From Pseudomonas fluorescens (GTDB lineage Bacteria > Pseudomonadota > Gammaproteobacteria > Pseudomonadales > Pseudomonadaceae), in NCBI RefSeq assembly GCF_902497625.1, contig NZ_CABVGX010000044.1, forward strand, positions 1 to 48,771: a stretch of 48,771 nt of DNA. The letters run 5' to 3'. Shown here piece after piece: positions 20,301 through 29,700 of the stretch (positions are counted from its first letter, which is position 1; every line of letters starts with the position of its first letter). The position numbers and the translations under genes were made by a program. The notes below the pieces were generated by a model. It did no database searches and was not told the DNA's origin. It was given only the letters and a program-made list of their open reading frames with translations.

Positions 20301-23300
20301 ATGACCAGCGCCGCAGAAGTGGCGCGGCAAACCGCCGCCAACCAGCCACAGCCGTACCCGGTCAACGTCGCGGTGCACCGGCGCATCGCCGAACTGGCAG
20401 CACAGCGGCCCGAGCGCACGGCGGTGATTTTTGCCGGTGAACACTTCAGCTACGGCACCATCGATCGGCGCGCCAACCAATTGGCCCACGCCCTGATCGC
20501 TCGCGGAGTCGGCCCGGAAATCCGCGTCGGTGTGGCGTTGCCGCGCAGTGAAGGCGTGATCGTCGCGCTACTGGCGGTGCTCAAGGCCGGTGGCGCGTAT
20601 GTGCCGCTGGACACCAGTTACCCGCGCGAACGGCTGGCCTATCTGATCGAGGATTGCGGATTATCGCTGCTGCTGACCGACTCGTCGGTGGTGGCGCAAC
20701 TGCCGGTGCCGGGCTCGGTGTCGTTGCTCGAACTGGATCGAGTCGACCTCGACGACCAGCCACAGAGCGCGCCGCAGGTACAGCTCGATCCGCAGAACCT
20801 CGCTTACGTCATTTACACCTCGGGCTCCACTGGCAACCCGAAAGGGGTGAGCGTGGCGCACGGGCCGTTGGCGATGCATTGCCAGGCGATCGGCGAGCGC
20901 TACGAAATGCGTGACAGCGACTGCGAATTCCACTTCATGTCCTTCGCTTTCGACGGTGCCCACGAACGCTGGCTGACCAGCCTGACCCACGGCGCGTCGC
21001 TGCTCATCCGCGACGACAGCCTGTGGACCCCGGAACAGACCTACAACGCCATGCGCGACCACGCGGTGACGGTGGTGGCGTTCCCGCCGGTGTACCTGCA
21101 GCAACTGGCCGAACACGCCGAGCGCGAAGGCAACCCGCCGAAGGTGCGCGTCTACTGCTTCGGTGGCGATGCGGTGCCGGCGGCCAGTTTCGAACGGGTC
21201 AAGCGTGCGCTCGATCCCGACTACATCATCAACGGCTACGGCCCGACCGAAACCGTGGTCACGCCGCTGATCTGGAAGGCCGGCCGCGAGGTGCCGTGCG
21301 GTGCCGCGTACGCACCAATCGGCAGCCGCATCGGCGACCGCAGCGCCTACGTGCTCGATGCCGATCTGAACCTGGTGCCACAAGGCATGGCCGGTGAGTT
21401 GTACCTCGGCGGCAGCGGGCTGGCGCGGGGTTACCTGAACCGCCCGGGACTGACCGCCGAGCGTTTTGTCGCCGATCCGTTCAGCCACAGCGGTGGGCTG
21501 CTGTACCGCACCGGTGACCTGGTGCGCCAGCGCGTCGACGGCACCTTCGACTACCTGGACCGCATCGACAACCAAGTAAAAATCCGCGGTTTCCGGATCG
21601 AACTGGGCGAGATCGAAGCGCGCCTGCAAGCCTTGATCGGGGTTCGCGAAGCCGTGGTGGTTGCGCAGGAAGGCAGCGCCGGCAGTGGCAAGCGACTGGT
21701 GGCGTATGTGGTCGCCGACGCAGTGAATACCGTGAGCACCACGTTCGCCGAGTCGTTGCGTGAGCAGCTCAAGGCCGCGCTGCCCGCGCACATGGTGCCG
21801 GCGTATTTGCTGGTGCTCGAACGCCTGCCGTTGACGCCCAACGGCAAACTCGATCGCAAGAACCTGCCCATGCCGGACATCAGCCAGTTGCAGCAAAGCT
21901 ACCTCGCACCGCAAAGCGCGCTGCAACAGCAACTGGCGGCGATCTGGCAGGACGTGCTGAAGCTTCAGCAGGTCGGCTTAAGCGACAACTTTTTCGAGCT
22001 GGGCGGTGATTCGATCATTTCCATTCAGGTGGTCAGCCGCGCGCGTCAACTCGGCATTCGCTTCACCCCCAAAGACCTGTTTCAACACCAGACAGTTCAG
22101 ACGCTGGCGCGGGTGGCGCGGGTCGGCGAACAGCTGCAACGGGTCGATCAAGGGCCGGTGACCGGCGAGCTGGCGCTATTGCCAGTGCAGCAGGTGTTTT
22201 TCGCGCAGGCAATTCCCGAGCGTCAACACTGGAACCAGGCGGTGATGCTCAAACCGACGCAAACCCTGGCCGCTGACATTTTGGAGCAGGCGCTCGGCGC
22301 GCTGGTCGCCCACCACGACGGCTTGCGCCTGAGCTTCGTCGAAGGCGCGGCGGGTTGGCAGGCGCGTTACCGCGCGCTGGATAACGCGACGGATGCTCTG
22401 GTCCGGTCGGTGGACGTGGCCGATGCCCTGGCACTGGAAGCGATCGCCAATGCCGCGCAACGCAGCCTCGATCTGCGGCAAGGGCCGCTGTTGCGGGCGC
22501 TGCTGGCCAACCTCGACGATGGCAGTCAACGGCTGCTGCTGATCGTCCATCATCTTGTCGTAGACGGCGTGTCGTGGCGGATTCTGTTTGACGACCTGCA
22601 AAGCGCCTATCGACAATTTTCCGCAGGCGAGCCGCTGCAGTTGCCAGCGAAAACCAGTGCGGCCAAAGTCTGGGCCGAGCGTCTGCAAACCTATGCACGC
22701 AGTGCGCCCTTGCAGGCGGAACTGGCCGATTGGCAACAGCGCTTGCAGGGCCCCGACGTGGCCTTGCCGCTGGACAATCCTGGCGGTGGCCTGCAGAACA
22801 AGCATGCGCTGACCGTGCGCACGCGCCTGGACCGCGACCTTACCCGCCAACTGCTGCAAGACGCGCCAGCGGCCTATCGCACGCAGGTCAACGACTTACT
22901 GCTGACCGCGCTGGCGCGGGTCATCACACGCTGGACCGGCGCCGACAGCGCGTTGGTTCAATTGGAAGGCCATGGCCGCGAGGAGCTGTTTGACGACGTC
23001 GATCTGACGCGCACGGTGGGCTGGTTCACCAGCCTCTACCCGGCGCGATTGACCCCGACGGCGGACCTCGCCGGTTCGCTGAAACAGATCAAGGAACAGC
23101 TGCGCGCCGTCCCCAATAAAGGCATTGGTTTTGGCGCACTGGCGCATTTGGGCAACGACAACGCAAGGGCCACGCTTGGCCAGTTGCCGGTGCCGCGCAT
23201 GACTTTCAATTATCTGGGCCAGTTCGACGGCAGCTTCGCCGACACGGCGGGCGCGTTGTTCCTGCCGTCCGCTGAAGCGGCCGGGGACGAACTGGACGCC

Positions 23301-26300
23301 GAAGCGCCGCTGGCCAACCACTTGGCGCTCAATGGCCAGGTCTATGGCGGCGAGCTCGATCTGGGCTGGACCTTCAGCCGGGAAATGTTCCATGCACAGA
23401 CCATTCAGCGTCTGGCCGACGCCTACGCAGACGAACTCAAAGCGCTGATCAGCCACTGCTGCGAGGTCGGACGACACGGCATCACGCCATCGGATTTCCC
23501 GCTGGCGCATTTGACTCAGGCGCAACTGGACGAGCTGCCGCTGCCGGCACAGCTGATCGAAGACATTTACCCGCTGTCGCCGATGCAGCAGGGCATGCTG
23601 TTCCATGCGGTGTACGAAGAGGCCAGCAGCGATTACATCAACCAGATGCGCCTGGACGTCGAAGGCCTTGATCCCGAGCGCTTTCATCAAGCCTGGCAAG
23701 CGGCGGTCGTCGCCCACGATATTTTGCGCACGCGCTTCATCTGGCAGGGCGCCTTGCAAACCCCGGTGCAAGTGGTCAGCAAAACCGCGCCGATGCCCTG
23801 CAGCCTGCACGACTTGCGCGCGCATCCGCAGCCGGAGCATGCCCTGCAGGCCCTCGCCGACAGCGAGCGGCAACAACTGCAGCTGAGTGATGCAAGCCTG
23901 TTGCGCCTGGTGATCGTGCGCCTTGCTGAGCAGCGTTATCACCTGATCTACACCAACCACCACATTCTCATGGACGGCTGGAGTAACTCGCAGTTGCTCG
24001 GCGAAGTGCTGCAGCGCTACAGCGGTGAATTCAATGCGCCGATCACGGGTCGCTATCGCGATTACATCGACTGGCTGCAACGCCAGGATGCCGCTGCCAG
24101 CGAAGCCTTCTGGACGCCGGCCCTGCGCGAGCTGGAGGAGCCGACGCGCCTGGCGCAAACCGTTCCGTCGCCGTCAGTAGGCGCCGAAGGTTATGGCGAT
24201 TACTTCCAGGTACTGGACACCGAACTGACCGCACGCCTGAGCGAATTCGCGCGGTCTTCGAAAGTCACGCTCAACACCCTGGTGCAGGCGGCGTGGTTGT
24301 TGTTGCTGCAACGCTACAGCGGCAAAGACACCGTGGCGTTCGGTGCGACCGTGGCCGGGCGGCCGGCAGAATTGCCGGGCGTGGAGCAGCAAATCGGTCT
24401 GTTCATCAACACGCTGCCGGTGATCGCCACCCCGCGCGCGCAGCAGTCCCTCGACAGCTGGCTGCAAGCGGTGCAGGCGCAAAATGTGGCCCTGCGCGAA
24501 TTCGAGCACACGCCTTTGTTCGATATACAGCGGTGGGCCGGGCAGGGCGGTGAACCATTGTTCGACAGCCTGCTGGTGTTCGAGAACTACCCAATCGCCC
24601 AGGCGCTGGAGCAGGGCGCGCCGCAAGGGCTGCGGTTCGGCCCGGTGGCCAGCCGCGAACAGACCAACTACCCGCTGACCCTGCTGGTCGCTCTGGAGCG
24701 TGAGCTGACCTTGCATTTCAGTTATCAGCGCAGCCATTTCGCAGCGGCGACCGTGACGCAACTGGCAACCCATCTGCAACATCTGTTGAGTCAGATGCTG
24801 GAGGGGGGTGAGCGCTGCCTCGCGGACCTGGTGCTGCTGGATCAGGCCGAGCACCAGCGCATCGTCCATGACTGGAATCGCCGCGATGAGGGCTTTGCCG
24901 ACACGCTGTGCATCCATCAATTGATCGCCCGCCAGGTCGCGGAGACGCCGGATGCGCGGGCGGTGATGTTTGGCACGCGGCACCTCAGTTACGCCGAGCT
25001 CGACGCGCAGGCCAACCGCCTGGCGCACAGGTTGGTCGAGGCTGGCGTAGGTCCGGAAGTGCGCGTCGGCGTGGCGATGCAGCGTTCCGAACAGTTGCTG
25101 GTCGCCCTGCTGGCGGTGCTCAAGGCCGGCGGCGCCTATGTGCCGCTGGACCCGCAATACCCGGCCGAGCGGGTTGCCTACATGCTCGAAGACAGCCGCG
25201 CGTTACTGTTGCTGACCGAACAGGCAGTCGTCGCGCACTTGCAGATTGCGAGTGACATGCAAGTGCTGCTGCTGGATACCGCAGGCGCCTGGGCGACTTA
25301 TCCGGACCACGCGCCACTGACTCGGGTGACCCCGGACAACCTCGCCTACGTGATTTACACCTCCGGTTCCACCGGCCAACCGAAGGGCGTGGCGATCGCA
25401 CACCGCAACGTACTGGCGCTGATCGACTGGTCGCAATCGGTCTACAGTCGCGACGATATTCAAGGCGTGCTGGCCTCGACGTCGGTGTGCTTCGACCTGT
25501 CGGTGTGGGAGCTGTTTGTCACGCTGGCCAACGGTGGCTCGCTGATTATCGCCCGCAATGCGCTGGAGTTGCCGCAGCTGCCGGCGCGCGATCAGGTGCG
25601 TTTGATCAACACCGTGCCGTCGGCCATCAACGCCTTGCAAGGTGCCGGGCAGATCCCGCCGAGTGTGCGCATCATCAACCTCGCTGGCGAGCCACTCAAG
25701 CAGGCGTTGGTGGAGACGCTCTACGAACAGCCAACGGTCGAGCACGTTTTCGACCTGTACGGCCCATCCGAAGACACCACCTATTCAACCTGGACGCGCC
25801 GCGCCGCCGGTGGTTCGGCAAACATCGGCCGGCCGCTGGAACACAGCGCCGGTTACCTGCTGGATGCCGACCTGCAACCAGTGCCGCAAGGCGTTTCAGC
25901 CGAGCTGTACCTGGCCGGTGCGGGCATCACCCGTGGCTACCTGAATCGTCCGGCGATGACCGCCGAGCGCTATGTGCCGAACCCGTTCGCGAGCAACGGC
26001 GAACGCCTGTACCGCAGCGGCGACCTTGCGCGTTATCAGGCCGGGGGCGTGCTCGAATATCGCGGCCGCATCGACCATCAAGTGAAGATCCGCGGCTTGC
26101 GCATCGAGCTGAGTGAAATCGAAGCGCGGCTGCTGCAAGTGCCGATGGTCAGTGACGCGGCGGTGCTGGCTCAGGAAGCCCTTGGTACTCAGCAACTGGT
26201 GGCCTACGTGGTTGCGCCGGACCTGGCGCTCGACGATGACCAGGCTCGGCGGCGCTTGCGCGATCAGCTAAAGGCGCAGCTTCAGCAAAGCCTGCCCGAG

Positions 26301-26711
26301 TACATGGTGCCGGCGCATTGGCTGTTCATCGCGCAGTTGCCATTGACGCCTAACGGCAAGCTCGACCGCAAGGCGCTGCCGGCGGTGGATGTCAGCCGGA
26401 TGCAGGCCCGCTATGTCGCCCCGGCCAGCGAGCTCGAACAGCAGGTGGCGGCGATCTGGGCGCAAGTGCTGATGGTTGAGCAGGTTGGCGTGTACGACCA
26501 CTTCTTCGAGCTCGGCGGTCACTCGCTGCTGGCGGTGAATGTGGTGTCGCGGCTGCAACTGGAGTTGGGGCTGAAACTGACCCCGCAACTGATTTTTCAG
26601 CACCCCGTGCTGGCGGATTTCGTCGCGCGACTCGACCGCGACGGCGGCGCCATCAACGAACAGAAACTCAACAAGCTGGAAAGCCTGCTTGACGAAATGG
26701 AGGAAGTCTAA
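14364..26711 (+). CDS. Pyoverdine-type NRPS 1: C-A(Ser)-T-E-C-A(basic)-T-E-C-A(Ala/Gly)-T
   Basis: A 4115-residue three-module synthetase. Its N-terminus ('MNAEDSLKLARRF...LPLEKRQMFL') strongly recalls PvdI of P. aeruginosa, and ATG 14364 is chosen over the GTG at 14322 for that reason. Module 1: C with HHIVSDG near residue 182, A (512-1000) with pocket D-V-W-H-V-S-L-I-D (Ser), carrier FFELGGDSI near 1043, E with HHLAVDGVSW near 1222. Module 2: C (1556-) with HHILLDG, A (2003-) with pocket D-G-E-A-C-G-G-V-T, whose Glu239 points to a basic residue, perhaps ornithine or an N5-acylated form; carrier and E (HHLVVDG near 2729). Module 3: C (3068-), A (3516-) with pocket D-L-W-N-N-A-L-T-Y (small residue, Ala more than Gly), carrier FFELGGHSL near 4047, then a charged docking-like tail. 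It has no TE. It is the first gene of a translationally coupled trio (TAATG overlap with NRPS2). Confidence 0.92.
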   Translation: MNAEDSLKLARRFIGLPLEKRQMFLAALHKEGVDFARFPIPQGVEAGDRHALSYAQQRMWFLWQMDPHSGAYNLPGAVRLAGRLNHSALEQAFASLVARHETLRTVFQRQPDESLLQVAASTPLQIGQVDFSALPVAGREHAVADAAQQQSLRPFDLALGPLLRVQLLKLAEQEHVLLLTLHHIVSDGWSMNVLIDEFIRCYDAHDAGQQPQLAALPIQYSDYALWQRRWLEAGEQARQLEYWQATLGDEHPVLELPTDHARPAMPSYRGTRHEFGIDAALAGKLRSTAQQHNVTLFMLLLGAFNVLLHRYTGQTDIRVGVPIANRNRGETEGLIGFFVNTQVLRTQLDGQTRVADLLGAIKETALGAQSHQDLPFERLVEALKLERSLSHTPLFQVMYNHQPQVADISTVTTASGLQLGAIEWEGRTTQFDLTLDTYEKAGTLHAALTYANDLFDGSTVARMAQHWTRLLEAIVADSNQRVGELAMLASADQHRLVHDWNDTAETYPVDQCIHQLIHAQVMRTPNAPALLFDDQQLTYAQLEARSNQWAHYLREHGVGPDVLVGIAVERSLEMVIGLLAILKAGGAYVPLDPEYPAERLAYMIEDSAISLLLTQRALLGSLPSAGIKVIALDQDEHWLDVYSDACPPVSTQPLNLAYVIYTSGSTGKPKGAGNSHAALVNRLCWMQQAYGLDSSDSVLQKTPFSFDVSVWEFFWPLMTGARLVVAAPGAHREPAQLISLINDCAISTVHFVPSMLQAFIHEPGVESCTSLKRIVCSGEALPLDAQLQVFGKLPAAGLYNLYGPTEAAIDVTHWTCVDEGADSVPIGRPIANLRTFVLDAQLSPVPAGVAGELYLGGAGLARSYHRRPGLTAERFVPCPFHQGARLYRTGDRVRQRADGVIEYLGRLDHQVKLRGLRIELGEIETRLTQHPLVREAVVLVQGGKHLVAYIVLQNVEVQWPQTLKAWLLSSLPEYMVPTCLIPLDALPVTANGKLDRMALPQPEAAAQQAFVAPQDAMQTVLAQIWQDVLGLERVGLNDNFFELGGDSIISIQVVSRARQSGIRVSPRDLFQYQTVRSLALVAAFDDQSCIDQGPVSGEVMLTPVQHYFFEQAIAQPQHWNQSLLLTPRTPLKPEALESALVAVLNHHDALRLRFTAGVDGWQQHYAAPVDTSGLWQRHALSAEALMTLCDEAQRSLNLANGPLLRALLVSLDDGTQRLLLVIHHLAVDGVSWRVLLEDLQHAYGQLERGNAVELRGKTSAYQTWAARLPEHARTLHTQLPYWQAQAADARDLPCANPLGSLQNRHGQKIETKLDAGLTRQLLHAAPAAYRTQVNDLLLTALARVICRWTGHDSTLILLEGHGREDLFQEVDLTRTVGWFTSLFPVRLQPQSEAADSIKSIKEQLRAVPDKGLGYGLLRYLGEPAQRELLAGLPAPQITFNYLGQFDRQFDEDALFVPAAESAGQAQADDAPLANRLTLESQVYGGQLSLQWGFSREMFADSTVRQLADAYAEELTALIEHCCATPAGQATPSDFPLARLTQAQLDGLPVAVGQLDDLYPLSPMQQGLLFHTLYEQAAGEYVNQLRVGVQGIDPERFRAAWQATVDTQDILRSGFVWQGELEQPIQIVHKQVQLPFSVLDWRGRCNMAQALSELADAERQQGFDLSRAPLLRLVLVQTAENAWHLVYTHHHILLDGWSNSQVLGEVLQRYSGHTPPNAGGRYADYIGWLQRQDAQASEDFWREQLGPLQEPTRLAQVLAGNATLSGHGDYVQTFDPSFTQILEAFARQQKVTLNTFVQAAWLLLMQRYTGHETVAFGATVAGRPADLPGIEQQVGLFINTLPVIGTPRADQSVSAWLQTVQGQNLGLRDFEHTPLADIQRWAGQSGEALFDNILVFENYPIAHALLQGSEQGVVFGEVANLEQTHYPLSVAVTLGETLAVHYSFDQSLFAQSAIEQIAAHLRHFLQQFSESAERCLGEIAMTSAAEVARQTAANQPQPYPVNVAVHRRIAELAAQRPERTAVIFAGEHFSYGTIDRRANQLAHALIARGVGPEIRVGVALPRSEGVIVALLAVLKAGGAYVPLDTSYPRERLAYLIEDCGLSLLLTDSSVVAQLPVPGSVSLLELDRVDLDDQPQSAPQVQLDPQNLAYVIYTSGSTGNPKGVSVAHGPLAMHCQAIGERYEMRDSDCEFHFMSFAFDGAHERWLTSLTHGASLLIRDDSLWTPEQTYNAMRDHAVTVVAFPPVYLQQLAEHAEREGNPPKVRVYCFGGDAVPAASFERVKRALDPDYIINGYGPTETVVTPLIWKAGREVPCGAAYAPIGSRIGDRSAYVLDADLNLVPQGMAGELYLGGSGLARGYLNRPGLTAERFVADPFSHSGGLLYRTGDLVRQRVDGTFDYLDRIDNQVKIRGFRIELGEIEARLQALIGVREAVVVAQEGSAGSGKRLVAYVVADAVNTVSTTFAESLREQLKAALPAHMVPAYLLVLERLPLTPNGKLDRKNLPMPDISQLQQSYLAPQSALQQQLAAIWQDVLKLQQVGLSDNFFELGGDSIISIQVVSRARQLGIRFTPKDLFQHQTVQTLARVARVGEQLQRVDQGPVTGELALLPVQQVFFAQAIPERQHWNQAVMLKPTQTLAADILEQALGALVAHHDGLRLSFVEGAAGWQARYRALDNATDALVRSVDVADALALEAIANAAQRSLDLRQGPLLRALLANLDDGSQRLLLIVHHLVVDGVSWRILFDDLQSAYRQFSAGEPLQLPAKTSAAKVWAERLQTYARSAPLQAELADWQQRLQGPDVALPLDNPGGGLQNKHALTVRTRLDRDLTRQLLQDAPAAYRTQVNDLLLTALARVITRWTGADSALVQLEGHGREELFDDVDLTRTVGWFTSLYPARLTPTADLAGSLKQIKEQLRAVPNKGIGFGALAHLGNDNARATLGQLPVPRMTFNYLGQFDGSFADTAGALFLPSAEAAGDELDAEAPLANHLALNGQVYGGELDLGWTFSREMFHAQTIQRLADAYADELKALISHCCEVGRHGITPSDFPLAHLTQAQLDELPLPAQLIEDIYPLSPMQQGMLFHAVYEEASSDYINQMRLDVEGLDPERFHQAWQAAVVAHDILRTRFIWQGALQTPVQVVSKTAPMPCSLHDLRAHPQPEHALQALADSERQQLQLSDASLLRLVIVRLAEQRYHLIYTNHHILMDGWSNSQLLGEVLQRYSGEFNAPITGRYRDYIDWLQRQDAAASEAFWTPALRELEEPTRLAQTVPSPSVGAEGYGDYFQVLDTELTARLSEFARSSKVTLNTLVQAAWLLLLQRYSGKDTVAFGATVAGRPAELPGVEQQIGLFINTLPVIATPRAQQSLDSWLQAVQAQNVALREFEHTPLFDIQRWAGQGGEPLFDSLLVFENYPIAQALEQGAPQGLRFGPVASREQTNYPLTLLVALERELTLHFSYQRSHFAAATVTQLATHLQHLLSQMLEGGERCLADLVLLDQAEHQRIVHDWNRRDEGFADTLCIHQLIARQVAETPDARAVMFGTRHLSYAELDAQANRLAHRLVEAGVGPEVRVGVAMQRSEQLLVALLAVLKAGGAYVPLDPQYPAERVAYMLEDSRALLLLTEQAVVAHLQIASDMQVLLLDTAGAWATYPDHAPLTRVTPDNLAYVIYTSGSTGQPKGVAIAHRNVLALIDWSQSVYSRDDIQGVLASTSVCFDLSVWELFVTLANGGSLIIARNALELPQLPARDQVRLINTVPSAINALQGAGQIPPSVRIINLAGEPLKQALVETLYEQPTVEHVFDLYGPSEDTTYSTWTRRAAGGSANIGRPLEHSAGYLLDADLQPVPQGVSAELYLAGAGITRGYLNRPAMTAERYVPNPFASNGERLYRSGDLARYQAGGVLEYRGRIDHQVKIRGLRIELSEIEARLLQVPMVSDAAVLAQEALGTQQLVAYVVAPDLALDDDQARRRLRDQLKAQLQQSLPEYMVPAHWLFIAQLPLTPNGKLDRKALPAVDVSRMQARYVAPASELEQQVAAIWAQVLMVEQVGVYDHFFELGGHSLLAVNVVSRLQLELGLKLTPQLIFQHPVLADFVARLDRDGGAINEQKLNKLESLLDEMEEV

Positions 26712-29700
26712 TGGACAAGAGTGTTGCTTTGAGAATTGCCAAGCGCTTTATCACTCTGCCGCTGGACAAGCGCACGTTGTACCTGCAAAAGATGCTCGAA
26801 GAGGGCGTCTCGCCGGCGAACCTGCCGATTCCGGAGGTCAAGTCCGGGTTTGATTCGATCCCGCTGTCCTATGCCCAGGAACGCCAGTGGTTCCTCTGGC
26901 AGATGGACCCGCACAGCACCGCGTATCACTTGCCCAACGCGTTGCGCCTCAAAGGCGAGCTGGATGTGGCTGCGCTGGAACGCAGCTTCAATGCGCTGGT
27001 GGCACGTCACGACAGCTTGCGCACGACGTTCACCGAGCAGGACGAAAAAACCGTCCAGATCATCCACCGGCAGATGCCGATCAGCATCAATGAGCAAACT
27101 CTCGACGCGGGGCTCGATCCGGCGTTACAGGATGAGCGGATCAAGGCGTTTGTCGAGCAGCAAACCCATCGGGCCTTTGACTTGCAGCACGGGCCGCTGC
27201 TGCGGGTGTCGCTGCTCAAGGTCGCGGCCGACGACCACGTCCTGGCGCTGATCCAGCACCACATCATCTCCGATGGCTGGTCGATGCAGGTAATGGTCAA
27301 GGAATTGATCCAGCACTACGTCGCACAGACTTCCGGCCAGCCTTTGAATCTGCCCGAGCTGACGGTGCAATACGCCGACTACGCGATCTGGCAGCGGCAC
27401 TGGCTCGAAGCCGGCGAGCGCGAGCGTCAACTGGCTTACTGGACCGACACCCTGGGCAGTGAGCACAGCATTCTGCAGCTGCCGATCGATCATCCGCGCC
27501 CGGCTGTGCAAAGCTTTCGCGGCGCACGCCTCGACCTGAACCTGCCGCCGGCGCTGGCAACTTCGCTCAAGCAACTGGCGCAACGCGAAGGCGCCAGTGT
27601 GTTCATGGTCCTGTTGGCCTCGTTTCAGGCCTTGCTGCATCGCTACAGCGGCCAGGCGGACATCCGCGTCGGCGTGCCGGTGGCCAACCGCAATCGGGTG
27701 GAAACCGAAGGTCTGATCGGCTTTTTCGTTAACACCCAGGTGCTCAGTTCACGGGTTCACGGGCAGCTGCCGTTCACGCAATTGCTGGCGCAGGTCAGGC
27801 AATCAGCACTGGCTGCTCAGGATCATCAGGATTTGCCGTTCGAGCAGCTGATCGAAGCGTTGCAACCGGAGCGCAGCCTGAGTCACAGCCCGGTGTTTCA
27901 GGTGATGTACAACCACCAGGCGCTGGACGACCAGACCCGCCAGCAGAGCCGCGTGCAGCTGCCGCAGTTGGACGTGGAAAGCATCGTCTGGGCAGGGCGC
28001 ACGGCGCAATTGGATCTGACGCTGGGCACCTACGAATCGAGCGACGGGTTGTCGGCCGAGCTGACCTACGCCACGGACCTGTTCGAGCCGGCGACCATCG
28101 AGCGTCTGGCGCGGCATTGGCAAAACCTGCTGCAAGGCATCGTCGCAGATCCAGGCCGGCGTATCGGCGAACTGCCGCTGCTCGACCGTGGCGAGCAGAG
28201 TGAAATGCTGCAGGATTGGCACCGCGTGATCGAGCGCAGCGCGCAGGCACCGTGCGTGCACCAGCGCATTGCCGCGCAGGCCGAACGTACGCCGGAGGCC
28301 ATCGCGCTGATTGTCGGTGAGCAACGCCTGACCTACGCGCAGCTGGACGCTCGCGCCAATCAGCTCGCACACAAACTTGTCGATGCGGGCGTCGGCCCGG
28401 ATCGGCTGGTTGGAATTGCGGTCGAGCGCAGCGTGGAAATGATCGTCGGCCTGCTGGCGATCCTCAAGGCTGGCGGCGCGTATGTGCCGCTCGATCCGGC
28501 GTATCCCGAAGATCGCCTGGCCTACATGATTGAAGACAGCGGCCTCACGCTGTTGCTGACCCAGTCGCATCTGCAGGCGCAGTTACCGATTCCGGTCGGC
28601 CTCGACACGCTGTTGCTCGATCAGCCGCCAGCGTGGCTGGCGGGGTATCCGCAGACGTGCCCGGCGCTGACGCTGGACGGCGAACACCTGGCGTACGTGA
28701 TCTACACGTCGGGCTCGACCGGCAAGCCGAAAGGCGTGATGGTGCGTCATGCCGGGCTGAGCAATTTCGTCGATAGCATGATCGATCAGCCAGGCCTGAA
28801 CGCCACGGACCGCATGCTCTCGCTGACCACGTTCTCGTTCGATATTTTCGGCCTGGAAATCTACGCTCCGCTGCTGGCCGGTGCCAGCGTGGTGCTGACC
28901 GGCAAGGACGAGCATCAAGACCCGCATGCCGTGCTCGAACTGATCGAGCGCCACGACGTGACGGTGCTGCAAGCGACGCCCTCGACCTGGCGCATGCTGC
29001 TCGACAGCGAGCAGGCCGCGACCCTCGCCGGGCGCACGTTCCTGTGTGGTGGCGAGGCGCTGCCGCAAGCACTCGCCCGGCGCCTGCTCGCGCTGTCGCC
29101 GAAGGTATGGAATTTGTATGGCCCGACCGAGACCACCATCTGGTCGGCGCTGCATCCGTTGACGCAAACGCAGGCTCAGCCGTACCTCGGTAAACCAATC
29201 GACAACACCGCGCTGTACATTCTGGGCAGTGATCTGCAACTCAATCCCCCGGGCGCAGCGGGTGAGCTACTGATCGGCGGCGAAGGTCTGGCGCGCGGTT
29301 ATTTCCAGCGCCCGGCCTTGACCGCCGAACGTTTCGTGCCGGATCCGTTCTCGGCGAACGGCGGGCGTTTGTACCGCACCGGCGACCTGACCCGTTACCG
29401 TGCCGAGGGCGTGATCGAGTACGTCGGCCGGATCGACCATCAAGTGAAAATCCATGGGTTTCGTATCGAACTCGGCGAGATCGAAGCACGCCTGCTGGCA
29501 CTCGATAGCGTCCGTGAAACCGTGGTCGCGGCGCAGGATGGCGCGACCGGACCGCAACTTGTGGCTTATGTGGTGGCGGGCGCCGTTCATGATGATGAAG
29601 CTGTGCTGCGCGCCGCGCTCAAGGCCAGCCTCAAGGCCGGGTTGCCGGAATACATGGTGCCCGCGCACCTGTTGTTCCTCGCGCAGTTGCCGTTGACCCC